DNA of 51,713 nt, from positions 1 through 51,713 of the forward strand of contig JBBDYH010000011.1 of NCBI GenBank assembly GCA_040901795.1, given 5' to 3'. Position numbers and translations under genes: made by a program. The DNA comes from JBBDYH01 sp040901795. GTDB taxonomy: Bacteria > Planctomycetota > Planctomycetia > Pirellulales > JALHPA01. Positions 1-7,385 of this stretch are shown piece after piece. Within the stretch, counting starts at the first letter, position 1; each line of letters opens with the position of its first letter. The notes beneath the pieces were generated by a model. That model saw only the letters and a program-made list of their open reading frames with translations, had not been told where the DNA came from and did not search any database.

Positions 1-51
1 CAGATCTTAGGCGCATTGGTCATTCGCAAAATCGTCAATATCAAGGTGTGA
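1..51 (+). CDS. tadB: Type II secretion F-domain protein TadB, C-terminal tail (partial)
   Basis: The window opens in the last 16 codons of a reading frame ending in the residues ALVIRKIVNIKV, followed by TGA. This hydrophobic-then-basic ending is typical of TadB, the inner-membrane platform protein of Tad/Flp pili. The tadC gene starts 5 bases later, which is the usual tadB-tadC order. The identification rests mainly on this context because almost all of the gene lies outside the window. Confidence 0.6.
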   Translation, partial: QILGALVIRKIVNIKV

Positions 52-55
52 CGCC

Positions 56-1021
56 GTGCTTTTTGCCAACCTTTTGGATCTCGAAAAGCTGCTTCCGCTG
101 GCCATTTTTGGCTTGTTTGCCGTCGTTGCCTGGTGGCTTCTGGGCGTCGTCGCGGGGCGACGCACGCGCGCCGACGAGCGGCTGGAAGTATTCAGCAACC
201 CCACCAAGCGCCGCGACGAGAAGGGCAAAAACAAGGGCGCCATGTCGGGCATGATCGAACGGGCCACGCCCGCGCTGGCCAAGCCGCTGCAGCCGAAGAG
301 CGAGCGGGATATTGGCAAGCTCAAGCTCAAGTTGTGCATTGCCGGCTTCCGCGGCGAAGCGGCGCCAAGTCTCTTTTTGGGCTTGAAGTTCATCGGGCTG
401 GTAATCGGCTTGTTTCTCTGCGGCGGCCCGATGCTGCTGATCGGCGGCGCCACGCAGAAGACCTTGATGTATGTCGTCATTACGGCGGGCGGCTTGTTCT
501 ATCTGCCTGATATCGTTGTCTGGTGGATCGCGCGTGGCCGCAAGCAGCAGATCTTCCTGACGTTGCCCGATGCGCTCGATTTATTAGTGGTCTGCGTCGA
601 GGCCGGCCTTGGCCTGGACCAGGCCATGCGCAAAGTCAGCGACGAAATGAAGCGCACGGCGCGCGTGATTTGCGATGAGTTCAATCTTTGCAACTTTCAA
701 CTGCAAATGGGCCGCGGCCGGTCCGAAGTCCTGCACGAGTTGGGACAGCGGACGGGCGTGGATGACCTCCGCGCGTTGGCCGCAATCCTGATCCAGGCGG
801 ACAAGTTCGGGTCGAGCATCGCCCAAGCGCTGCGCGTGCAGAGCGATTCAATGCGCATCCGGCGGCGCCAGCTTGCCGAAGAGAAGGCGGCCAAGACCGC
901 CGTCAAGCTGATCTTCCCGCTAGTGATCTTCATCTTCCCCGGCATCTTCGTAGTGCTCGTCGGCCCGGCCGCGATCACGATGGTCCGCGAGATGTTCCCG
1001 GCGATGAGCGGCGGGCGGTGA
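56..1021 (+). CDS. tadC: Tad pilus inner-membrane platform protein TadC (T2SS F family)
   Basis: A 321-residue membrane protein. It has an N-terminal membrane segment at about residues 14-34, two more at about 104-152 and a C-terminal one at about 285-310. Between them is a cytoplasmic T2SSF domain with the family-typical stretch LPDALDLLVVCVEAGLGLDQ near residue 170. TadC pairs with TadB to form the platform on which the Tad ATPase assembles Flp pili. The start is GTG at 56, preceded by an AAGGTG ribosome site that overlaps the end of tadB, so the two are translationally close. The rest of the tad cluster would lie upstream of the window. The family is clear; its role in Flp pilus assembly is inferred from family membership. 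Confidence 0.9.
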   Translation: MLFANLLDLEKLLPLAIFGLFAVVAWWLLGVVAGRRTRADERLEVFSNPTKRRDEKGKNKGAMSGMIERATPALAKPLQPKSERDIGKLKLKLCIAGFRGEAAPSLFLGLKFIGLVIGLFLCGGPMLLIGGATQKTLMYVVITAGGLFYLPDIVVWWIARGRKQQIFLTLPDALDLLVVCVEAGLGLDQAMRKVSDEMKRTARVICDEFNLCNFQLQMGRGRSEVLHELGQRTGVDDLRALAAILIQADKFGSSIAQALRVQSDSMRIRRRQLAEEKAAKTAVKLIFPLVIFIFPGIFVVLVGPAAITMVREMFPAMSGGR

Positions 1022-1029
1022 CGAGACCA

Positions 1030-1106
1030 AATGGGGAATGATTGGAATGGGGAATGGGAATCGCAACCGTACTCATTCCCCACTCCCCATTCGGGCATTC
1101 CCCATT
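1030..1106. repeat. GGGGAATG-type tandem repeat forming an inverted pair
   Basis: Units of GGGGAATG/GGGAAT on the left arm are answered by CATTCCCC/ATTCCCC on the right arm, so the tract can fold back on itself. Similar ATTCCCC/ATTCCGC tracts occur at 10471-10498 and 12505-12536. It lies just after the tadC stop and could act as a terminator-like hairpin. No uridine tract follows. Confidence 0.6.
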
Positions 1107-1273
1107 TTGCGCCGACCTTACCGCCTGTAACGACTCTGCGGCTGATGGGAGAAGCTAGCCAGAGAGCGCAAGTTGCTAGCCGATAGCGACTGTGGACGGC
1201 CGCGCTAGAGAGCGCGCGCCTCGCATGCTGGCTGGCCCGAAAGCCGCGCTAGCCCATCAAGGAGTCTCGAAAT

Positions 1274-1825
1274 ATGCCACGGGTCGCAAGCGGATTGCTC
1301 GTCGGTGTTCTGTCGCTGTGGGCGTCGGCCGCGGCGCAGGCCAACTGGTTCAAGACGATCTATCACGACGTCCGGGGAGGCTTTCACACCAACAACATGT
1401 GGCCGGAGCCCTATGTCGAACCGAGCCGCAGAGCGGTGAAAGAGCCGTTTGCGATCCTGCACGCGCGCGGCTGGCAGCGGCAGAACCTGCTCGGCGAGCA
1501 TCACTTTGAGGAAGATCAGACGCGACTGACTCCGGCCGGCGTGCTCCGCGTGAAGGCGATGCTCGCCAACTCGCCGCCACAATACCGCGCGGTCTTCGTG
1601 GAGAAGGGCCAAAACCGCGAGGTCACCAATTCGCGGATCGACGCCATCCAGCAGGCGATCGTCGATATGCAGATCGAAGGACCGCTGCCGGCTGTGACGG
1701 CTTCCGACCTCATCGTCGAAGGCTGGTCGTCGGAATATGTGGACGCGGTCGGTCGCAAGTACCACTTATCGATCCCGGAGCCTCGCTTGCCGGCTGCCAC
1801 GGGCGCGAGCGCGAGCGGGCCGTAG
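1274..1825 (+). CDS. Secreted hypothetical protein
   Basis: A 183-residue protein with a signal peptide at residues 1-23 (hydrophobic core, then AQA before an Asn). The mature part is soluble, with a mixed alpha/beta look and no motif I recognise. An AAGGAGTC ribosome site sits 7 bases before the ATG, so the start is well supported. It follows tadC by about 250 bases and may be independent of it. The function is unknown; it resembles conserved secreted planctomycete proteins in size and composition only. Confidence 0.75.
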   Translation: MPRVASGLLVGVLSLWASAAAQANWFKTIYHDVRGGFHTNNMWPEPYVEPSRRAVKEPFAILHARGWQRQNLLGEHHFEEDQTRLTPAGVLRVKAMLANSPPQYRAVFVEKGQNREVTNSRIDAIQQAIVDMQIEGPLPAVTASDLIVEGWSSEYVDAVGRKYHLSIPEPRLPAATGASASGP

Positions 1826-1833
1826 GAACCGTT

Positions 1834-1853
1834 GGAGTTCAAGCTTTAGCTTG
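1834..1853 (+). repeat. REP-like hairpin, GGAG head, CAAGCT/AGCTTG stem (type B)
   Basis: The unit is GGAGTTCAAGCTTTAGCTTG: a GGAG head, then a 6-bp stem with a TT loop. Copies or variants occur near 3925, 10376, 10404, 16734-16797, 21752, 36845 and 36978. This copy runs directly into a type E element. Confidence 0.75.
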
Positions 1854-1907
1854 TGGGGCAGGCATTCTTGCCTGCCTGGGTTGGCGGACAGGAGTGTCTG
1901 CCCCGCC
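1853..1907. repeat. Type E inverted-pair element (GTGGGGCAGGC...)
   Basis: The left arm GTGGGGCAGGCATTCTTGCC is itself a hairpin. The right arm, ending GTCTGCCCCGCC, is its inverted partner about 55 bases on. A second copy is at 6953-7002. It fills the gap between two convergent genes and abuts the stop codon of the M32 carboxypeptidase at 1908. Confidence 0.75.
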
Positions 1908-3425
1908 CTATTGCACGCCATACAGCGGCCCAAACTTGCCGCGCAAATGCCGCAAGAGCGCAGCGTGCGACAGCGGCTCATCCGTCACGCGCTCGACAAG
2001 CTGTGCGGCCGTGTAGCGCCGACCTTGGCTGTGAATCTTCTGGACGAGCCACTCTCGCAAGGGCGTGAACTCCCCGCGCGTAAATTGCCTGTGCAGCCCG
2101 CCGCAATCGCGGTCGGCTTGCTCAAACAACTGCGCCGCGTACAGGTTGCCCAGCGAATAGGTGGCGAAATAACCGAACAGGCCTGCGCTCCAGTGAATGT
2201 CCTGCAACACACCGTCGGCGTCGTTCGGGGGCGTGATTCCCAGATATTCGCGGTACTTCTCGTTCCACGCTGCGGGCAAGTCGGCGACGCTCAGCCCGTC
2301 ATTGATCAGCGCCTGCTCCAACTCAAAACGGATCATGATGTGCAAGTTGTACGTCACCTCATCGGCTTCGACGCGGATCAACGACGGCCGCACGTCGTTG
2401 ATGGCGAAATGAAACCCCTCGACCGGCACATCTTCCAGTGCCCCCGGGAACGACTGCAAAGCCAACGGGTAAGCATAGTCCCAAAATGCGCGGCTGCGAC
2501 CGACGAAGTTCTCCCACATCCGGCTCTGTGACTCATGGATCCCTAGCGAAATCGCCACACTGGTCGGGAGGCCGTACTGATCGGAGGGCAATCCTTGCTC
2601 GTACAAGCCGTGCCCCGCCTCGTGCAAGATGCCGAAGAACGCCTCGTTGAAATGCCGCTCATTGTAACGCGTCGTAATGCGGCAGTCGTGCGGACCCATC
2701 TCCGAACAAAACGGGTGCGCCGTCACGTCGAGCCGCCCCCGATTGAAGTCGAATCCAAACGCGGCGGCGATGCGCTCGCCAAACTCGCGTTGAGCAGTGG
2801 TCGGGTAATGCCGCTCGACGATGCTCAGTTCCGGTTGGCGGCCGCTGTCTCGAATCGCCGCAACCAGCGGCACAAGCTGATCGCGCAGCGCCGCGAGAAC
2901 TTTGGCCACTTCCGAGGTCCGCGCTGCCGGCTCGTAGTTGTCCAAGAGCGCGTCGTAGCGGCACTCCTGGTAACCCAGTGCGTCGGCCTCGTCGCGCTTG
3001 AGCGCAACCATCTTCGACAACAACGGCTGAAACGAGCCGAAGTCGTTGTTCTTGCGGGCTTCTACCCACGCCTGCTGTCCTAAAATGCTGGTCCGCGTGA
3101 TCTCTTCGACCAGCGACTGCGGCAGTTTGACCTTCTTGTCGTATTCTCGCTTCACCTCGCGAATGACCGTGCCGGTATCGCTATGCGGGTCCGGGACCAG
3201 CCGGCTCTCGGCCAGCTCGCCGAGCCACTCGCCAAGCTGCGGATCCGTCTCGCGGCGGTGGATCATGCCGGCCAAAAGCGTCATCTGTTCGGCCCGGTAC
3301 TCGCCCGCCGCGGGAGGCATCAACGTCCGCTCGTCCCAGCCGAGCAGCGACTCCACCGAACCTAAGAGCGCGGTTTCCCGGCAGTGGCGGCAGAGCTTCT
3401 CGTACGTGGCGGTGAAATTGGGCAT
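1908..3425 (-). CDS. Metallocarboxypeptidase, M32 (Taq) family
   Basis: A 505-residue cytoplasmic zinc carboxypeptidase, the usual length for the M32 (carboxypeptidase Taq) family, which trims C-terminal residues from peptides. The zinc site is visible as HEAGH at residues 268-272, with the third ligand in the HESQSRMWEN motif (Glu298). The late motif around VEADEVTYNLHIMIRFELE is also family-typical. I start it at the ATG at 3425, which gives MPNFTATYEK. The longer open frame upstream reads through a repeat element (3431-3546) and encodes repeat-derived residues, so I exclude it. It stands alone and converges on the secreted protein at 1274-1825. Confidence 0.93.
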   Translation of the reverse strand: MPNFTATYEKLCRHCRETALLGSVESLLGWDERTLMPPAAGEYRAEQMTLLAGMIHRRETDPQLGEWLGELAESRLVPDPHSDTGTVIREVKREYDKKVKLPQSLVEEITRTSILGQQAWVEARKNNDFGSFQPLLSKMVALKRDEADALGYQECRYDALLDNYEPAARTSEVAKVLAALRDQLVPLVAAIRDSGRQPELSIVERHYPTTAQREFGERIAAAFGFDFNRGRLDVTAHPFCSEMGPHDCRITTRYNERHFNEAFFGILHEAGHGLYEQGLPSDQYGLPTSVAISLGIHESQSRMWENFVGRSRAFWDYAYPLALQSFPGALEDVPVEGFHFAINDVRPSLIRVEADEVTYNLHIMIRFELEQALINDGLSVADLPAAWNEKYREYLGITPPNDADGVLQDIHWSAGLFGYFATYSLGNLYAAQLFEQADRDCGGLHRQFTRGEFTPLREWLVQKIHSQGRRYTAAQLVERVTDEPLSHAALLRHLRGKFGPLYGVQ

Positions 3426-3430
3426 CTTGT

Positions 3431-3546
3431 GGAGTGCGGCGACTCGTCGCCGTTTTTTTTCTCTAAGCCGATCCAAACAGATAGACATCGTACCACGTGG
3501 CTCGACGCCGGTTGAAAAAGAAGGCGATGACGAGTCATCGCACTCC
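3431..3546. repeat. Type A inverted-pair (REPIN-like) element
   Basis: Two copies of a GGAGTGC-headed hairpin face each other. The left copy, 3431-3453, has stem GGCGAC/GTCGCC; the right copy, 3524-3546, has stem CGATGA/TCATCG. The arms differ in sequence but each keeps its own pairing. A run of eight T follows the left hairpin at 3453-3460. The element lies between the 5' end of the M32 gene and the 3' end of the small lipoprotein gene. Confidence 0.8.
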
Positions 3547-3556
3547 ATACTGCGGC

Positions 3557-3775
3557 TTACCGAATCCCGAGATTTCGCTCGATCTGCTGAGCTTCCGCCG
3601 ATACGCCGCCGAATCCGTTGCCGAGCTTCACGGGTCGATTGGCCTCGCCCCACTTGGCCGTGTCGTCGCGGAAACTAGGCTCGCCTGGCAGCATCGCGCA
3701 GCCGCTCGCCCACAGCAGTGTGAGCAATGCAAGGGGCCACCAGCGGCGGCCGCGGCCTACGCGTGTTCCATCCAT
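3557..3775 (-). CDS. Small lipoprotein, hypothetical
   Basis: A 72-residue protein. After basic residues comes a hydrophobic stretch ending LLWASGC, a lipobox-like site with Cys26 as the probable lipid-attached residue; Ala at -3 is less common than Leu. About 46 residues of mature protein follow, ending IERNLGIR. The ATG at 3775 gives a compact signal peptide; a longer open frame adds residues with no signal character. It reads in the same direction as the M32 gene but is separated from it by a repeat element. Small lipoproteins of this layout are common in planctomycetes; the function is unknown. Confidence 0.65.
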   Translation of the reverse strand: MDGTRVGRGRRWWPLALLTLLWASGCAMLPGEPSFRDDTAKWGEANRPVKLGNGFGGVSAEAQQIERNLGIR

Positions 3776-3874
3776 GGTCCAAGGCACCCCGGGCTCGGAA
3801 AGAGAAGGGGCGGGACTTTCGCAAAAACGCCCCACCGCGTCCAGGGCAGTTTTTCCGCGATTGGTATATCATTT

Positions 3875-3944
3875 GGAGTGCGATGACTCGTCATCGCTTT
3901 GGATTTCAATCCCGGCCCCCGGCACAAGCTAAAGCTTGAACTCC
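3875..3944. repeat. Chimeric pair: type A left hairpin with type B right hairpin
   Basis: A type A unit (3875-3897, stem CGATGA/TCATCG) faces an inverted type B unit (3925-3944, stem CAAGCT/AGCTTG). Elsewhere type A pairs with A, and at 16751-16797 B pairs with B. The pair ends 6 bases before the ATG of the deacetylase gene, so its right arm occupies that gene's ribosome-site region. Confidence 0.75.
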
Positions 3945-3950
3945 AACCAC

Positions 3951-4640
3951 ATGCTCGACGCGCTTGTCATCGCCCCGCACCCCGACGATGCCGAACTCGG
4001 CATGGCCGGTTCGATTCTCCGTATGAAAGCGGCTGGCATGCGTGTCGGCGTCCTCGACCTGACCAACGGCGAGCCAACGCCCCACGGCACCCCGGAAATT
4101 CGCGCCGCTGAAACGGCTGCCGCCACCACAATCCTCGGGCTCGACTGGCGTGAGAACCTCGGACTGCCCAACCGCCGTTTGGAACACACGCTCGAAGCGC
4201 GTCACCAGCTTGCCGGAGCCATCCGCCTGACAAAGCCCCGCTGGCTCTTCGCGCCGTACTGGGTAGATTCCCATCCCGATCATGTCGCCGCCACGGAGCT
4301 AATCGACGCCGCCCGCTTCTGGGCCAAGCTGACCAAGAGCGACATCGCCGGTGAACCGCACTTTCCAGAGCGGATCTTTTATTACTACTGCGTCCACCTC
4401 CGCGTGATCGCGCAGCCGGCGTTCGTAGTCGATATCAGCGACTACTGGGAACAAAAGCGAGCCGCCATCGAATGCTATCGTTCGCAGTTCCTCACGGGCC
4501 GTCCGGCGGACGCGCCGTCGATCATCGACCGCATCCGCGACCAGGCCGCCTACTGGGGCTGGGCAATCAATCGCTCCTACGGCGAACCCTTCGCCTGCCG
4601 CGAAGCGGTGGGGTTGAATGGATTTGGCGAGTTGATTTAA
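3951..4640 (+). CDS. bshB1: PIG-L family N-acetylglucosaminyl deacetylase, BshB1-like
   Basis: A 229-residue zinc deacetylase of the PIG-L/LmbE family. The signature APHPDDAELG is at residues 8-17 (ligands His10 and Asp13) and the second zinc motif SHPDH ends at His111. The overall pattern, with RPADAPSIIDRI and a C-terminal GEPFACREAVGLNGF, matches BshB1, which removes the acetyl group from GlcNAc-malate in bacillithiol synthesis. The ATG at 3951 is preferred; an upstream TTG would add repeat-encoded residues. No other bsh gene is in the window, so the bacillithiol role is inferred from the family. Its stop overlaps the stop of the convergent SGNH gene by 4 bases. Confidence 0.8.
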   Translation: MLDALVIAPHPDDAELGMAGSILRMKAAGMRVGVLDLTNGEPTPHGTPEIRAAETAAATTILGLDWRENLGLPNRRLEHTLEARHQLAGAIRLTKPRWLFAPYWVDSHPDHVAATELIDAARFWAKLTKSDIAGEPHFPERIFYYYCVHLRVIAQPAFVVDISDYWEQKRAAIECYRSQFLTGRPADAPSIIDRIRDQAAYWGWAINRSYGEPFACREAVGLNGFGELI

Positions 4641-5305
4641 TCGCGTTCGATTTCTTTGCGCACCAGCTCCGCCCAAATCACATACGCCTTCTTGTTAAGA
4701 TGCAGGCCGTCGTCGAGCAATAAGTCCTCGCGCGGCTTGCCGTCCTTCCCGAGCATCGACTTCTCGACCTCGACAAACGCCAGCCTGTCGCTCTTCTGTC
4801 CGTCGATGTGGTTCCGGATCAGCCTGTTCGCCTGGCGAATCTTGTCGATCAGCGCCCAGCGCTTGATGCTGGGCTTGATGCCGATGTAGACGATCTTCGT
4901 TTTGGGTAGCGCTCCGTGAACAAGCTCGATGAACTCCTTGAAATCGGCCAATACGCGTTGGGGCGATTTGCCGTTGGCGATGTCATTATCTCCTGCGTAT
5001 AGGACGACGATGCGCGGCGAATGCGGAATGACAATCCGCTTCGTGTAGCGCACCGAGTCGGCCACTTCGGAGCCCCCGAAACCCCGATTGATGGTCTCGA
5101 AATCGGGAAACGACTCGCTCAAGTTCCACAGCCGAATGCTTGAGCTGCCCACAAACAGCACGGCGTTCTTAGGCGGCGGTGACTTGGCGTCCTGCGCCTC
5201 AAATGCGGTGATGTCCTTTTCCCACCTCTCGCTTGCCTTCGGCTCGGCTGCCGCCGCTTGCATTACAAGCGCGCAAAGCATCAGAAAAAACGAACCAGTC
5301 GCCAT
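4637..5305 (-). CDS. Secreted SGNH/GDSL-type hydrolase
   Basis: A 222-residue exported esterase-like protein with a signal peptide at about residues 1-20 (ends AAAA before EPK). SGNH blocks are visible: block I FVGSSSIRLW (nucleophile about Ser55), block II GFGGSEV, block III AGDNDI (Asn107), and block V DDGLHLN near the C-terminus. The substrate is unknown; the fold serves lipases, acetyl-esterases and carbohydrate esterases. I choose the ATG at 5305, which has AAAGGTG a few bases upstream, over a GTG five codons earlier. Confidence 0.85.
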   Translation of the reverse strand: MATGSFFLMLCALVMQAAAAEPKASERWEKDITAFEAQDAKSPPPKNAVLFVGSSSIRLWNLSESFPDFETINRGFGGSEVADSVRYTKRIVIPHSPRIVVLYAGDNDIANGKSPQRVLADFKEFIELVHGALPKTKIVYIGIKPSIKRWALIDKIRQANRLIRNHIDGQKSDRLAFVEVEKSMLGKDGKPREDLLLDDGLHLNKKAYVIWAELVRKEIERD

Positions 5306-5386
5306 CGTCGCACCTTTCACTGGTTAAGGCCGTCACTCTCGCCCCATGATACGCTACTGCGGCACGTCGCTCACCCCGGCTCTGCC

Positions 5387-5427
5387 TCCATCCCCCCAAT
5401 CTCCCTCCGCATCCCCTTATCTCCTTT
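5387..5427 (+). repeat. Pyrimidine-rich low-complexity tract
   Basis: A tract of CCATCCCC/ATCTCCCT/ATCTCC units lies in the 234-base gap before the large lipoprotein gene. A similar tract is at 15401-15440. Nothing else was seen in this gap. Confidence 0.45.
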
Positions 5428-5539
5428 CGAATAAGTACAGAACCCCCCGCTCTCCTGCCGATATACCGGACGCCGCCGCGCGCACCCGCGCGCTTTGGCG
5501 GCACGCGGAAAGAGGGGGGCGCCTTTTTCCAAATCTCAC

Positions 5540-6883
5540 ATGTCGCTCCTCATGCGTCTAGCCGTCGGCGCGGGCGTATTGATCCTGGTAGCAGGCTGCG
5601 GCGTGCTTCCCGAGATCGCTCACCAGCCGACGTACCATAACCCGTTTCCGCAGCTTACCAAGGTCGCCGTCGCGCCCTTCTTCAACGCCAGCACCGAGCC
5701 CACGGTCGACGGCCGGCAGTTTGCCAATGCCTACTTCCACGAGCTACAAGCCATTCCCGGCTTCGAAGTCGTGCCGGTTGGAATCGTCGAAGAGAAGGCC
5801 CGCGAGCTGGGCCTGTCGCTCGCCAACCCCGTCGAAGTCCGTAAGCTGGCGCAGGCGCTGGAAGTCGACGCGGTCATCATCGGCGCGGTGACCGATTTCT
5901 CGCCGTACTATCCCCCCCGCTATGCGCTGCAGGTCGAGTGGTACACGGCCAATCCCTGTTTCCATCCGATCCCGATTGGCTATGGTCTGCCTTGGGGCAC
6001 GCCGGAGGAAGAGTACATCCCCGACACGCTGGTGCTGGAGACTGAGTTGGGCCTGGCGCGCGCGCAGCTCAAAACGCAGACACCCGCCCTAACGCCCGAT
6101 GCGACAATCCCGGTGGACCACCGCGGACAGCCGAAAAGTGGCAATCTGATGGCGATGCTCTCCGGCCGCAACCGCAAGCCTGCGGTCGTTAAGGCGCCCG
6201 ACAACGCTAGCGACCGCACGGCCGCGCAACCGCAGCAGTACCCAGGCCAGCAACTCAGCTACTCGGAGCCGACTGCGGCAAGCCATTCCTCTGTAGGGAA
6301 CGCCCTCCGTGGCGTTCCGGAATCGCCAAACGGCGTGGCTACGTCGACCAGCCCAACGGAACGGCACAGAGGCCGTTCCCTACCGAACGCGGTTGGCGAT
6401 CAGGCTGGCGCCTTGCCTTCTGTGATGTCCCGGTATTTGAGCGACGCCAATGTGCCTTCACCGCCACCAGAAACCGGTGTTCCCACTCCGCTCCCCGGGC
6501 CGCCCGACGCTGGCGCCACTACGGCGACAGCACCCAGCATCGCCACCGCATCGCTCGTCGCGCCATTGCCGGCAAATTGGCCCGACCCGCGCGGGCTCGT
6601 GCCGCCGGCGCCCGCGGCACAATGCCCCGACTGTTGGCCGACCTACGAGCCCGTGCTGCGGCACACGCGCGCTTATAACGGTAATGATGTTCGTTTCACC
6701 ACCGCCCTAGAAAGCTACGTCTTTTTCCGCGACGAAGCGCGCATGGGCGGGTGGCAAACGTATCTACAACGCAGCGACGACTTTATTCGCTTCTGCTGTC
6801 ATTGGCACATCACCGAGATGCTCACCGCACGCGGCGGTGCGGGCGAAACCCGAGTAGTGTGGCGCTGGCCGGACGGCCGATAG
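5540..6883 (+). CDS. Large lipoprotein with in-frame repeat insertion
   Basis: A 447-residue lipoprotein: a signal peptide ending LVAGC makes Cys20 the lipidated residue. Residues about 35-135 form an alpha/beta domain (KVAVAPFFNAS, VDAVIIGAVTDFSPYYPPR) like those of outer-membrane-associated lipoproteins that help assemble surface structures. A proline- and threonine-rich linker of about 150 residues follows, and the C-terminus holds a short domain with CPDC and FCCHWH motifs. Residues 252-282 are encoded by a repeat element (6293-6383) that keeps the frame open. I start at the ATG at 5540 because it gives a clean signal peptide. No exact family can be named. Confidence 0.78.
   Translation: MSLLMRLAVGAGVLILVAGCGVLPEIAHQPTYHNPFPQLTKVAVAPFFNASTEPTVDGRQFANAYFHELQAIPGFEVVPVGIVEEKARELGLSLANPVEVRKLAQALEVDAVIIGAVTDFSPYYPPRYALQVEWYTANPCFHPIPIGYGLPWGTPEEEYIPDTLVLETELGLARAQLKTQTPALTPDATIPVDHRGQPKSGNLMAMLSGRNRKPAVVKAPDNASDRTAAQPQQYPGQQLSYSEPTAASHSSVGNALRGVPESPNGVATSTSPTERHRGRSLPNAVGDQAGALPSVMSRYLSDANVPSPPPETGVPTPLPGPPDAGATTATAPSIATASLVAPLPANWPDPRGLVPPAPAAQCPDCWPTYEPVLRHTRAYNGNDVRFTTALESYVFFRDEARMGGWQTYLQRSDDFIRFCCHWHITEMLTARGGAGETRVVWRWPDGR
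6293..6383. repeat. Type G inverted-pair element inside a coding sequence
   Basis: A GTAG head with stem GGAACGCC/GGCGTTCC (6293-6318) faces an inverted copy with stem GGAACGGC/GCCGTTCC (6358-6383). The stems differ by a change that keeps pairing. The element lies wholly within the lipoprotein gene and is read through in frame. Another copy is at 32708-32733. Confidence 0.8.
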
Positions 6884-6952
6884 AAGAAAATGTTGGCGGT
6901 CAGCCGCGCGGATATGGAAATCGCGGCGAGTTTGTCAGGCGCGTTTTCAGTT

Positions 6953-7002
6953 GTGGGGCAGACATTCCTGTCTGCCAAGGCAGGCAAGAGTGCCCGCCCC
7001 AC
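6953..7002. repeat. Type E inverted-pair element
   Basis: The left arm GTGGGGCAGACATTCCTGTC and right arm ending GAGTGCCCGCCCCAC mirror the element at 1853-1907. It fills most of the 134-base gap before the small gene at 7018. Confidence 0.75.
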
Positions 7003-7017
7003 GTAGGAAACCGGCTT

Positions 7018-7299
7018 ATGCAACTCGCAAACACTCGGAGCATCACGGACGTGTCGCAGCAAGACATCAACGTATTGGCGCTGGTCAAGGGTGCAGAGCG
7101 GTATGTCTTTCTGTTCGACGATGCCAGCCGCGCCGAGACGCTGCGCACACTGGGCCGATACGCATCGAACCCGGAGCTGAGCTTTAGCTGGTACGACGCC
7201 GCCGTGCTCAGCCAGAAGATCCGGCAGCAAACGCACATACCGGCCCCGAAAATCGTCCGCCGCTTCGACGTCCCCCTCGCCCCCGACGACCGTACGTAA
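7018..7299 (+). CDS. Small conserved hypothetical protein
   Basis: A 93-residue protein starting MQLANTRSITDV. It has no signal peptide or membrane segment and looks like a soluble alpha/beta protein (ALVKGAERYVFLFDD). The ATG at 7018 lies after the type E repeat; the longer open frame upstream translates the repeat and the end of the lipoprotein gene out of frame. It lies between the lipoprotein and xerC. The function is unknown. I consider it real because its codon choice and acidic/hydrophobic pattern fit a folded protein. Confidence 0.65.
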   Translation: MQLANTRSITDVSQQDINVLALVKGAERYVFLFDDASRAETLRTLGRYASNPELSFSWYDAAVLSQKIRQQTHIPAPKIVRRFDVPLAPDDRT

Positions 7300-7300
7300 C

Positions 7301-7352
7301 GGTTCAAGGTTCAAGGTTCCAGGTTCAAAGTTGACAACCTTGAACCTTGAAC
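7301..7352. repeat. GGTTCAA tandem repeat with inverted arm
   Basis: Left-arm units GGTTCAAGGTTCAAGGTTCC are answered by CCTTGAACCTTGAAC after a short loop, giving a long possible hairpin directly between the small gene and xerC. A further GAACTTTGAACC unit immediately precedes the xerC ATG. Confidence 0.65.
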
Positions 7353-7385
7353 AAAGCCTGCCCGCCGTGGCGAGAACTTTGAACC

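Noticed and set aside
3431..3460. GC hairpin plus eight T as an intrinsic terminator on the + strand
   Set aside because: No gene on that strand ends here, and the same hairpin occurs elsewhere as one arm of a repeat pair.
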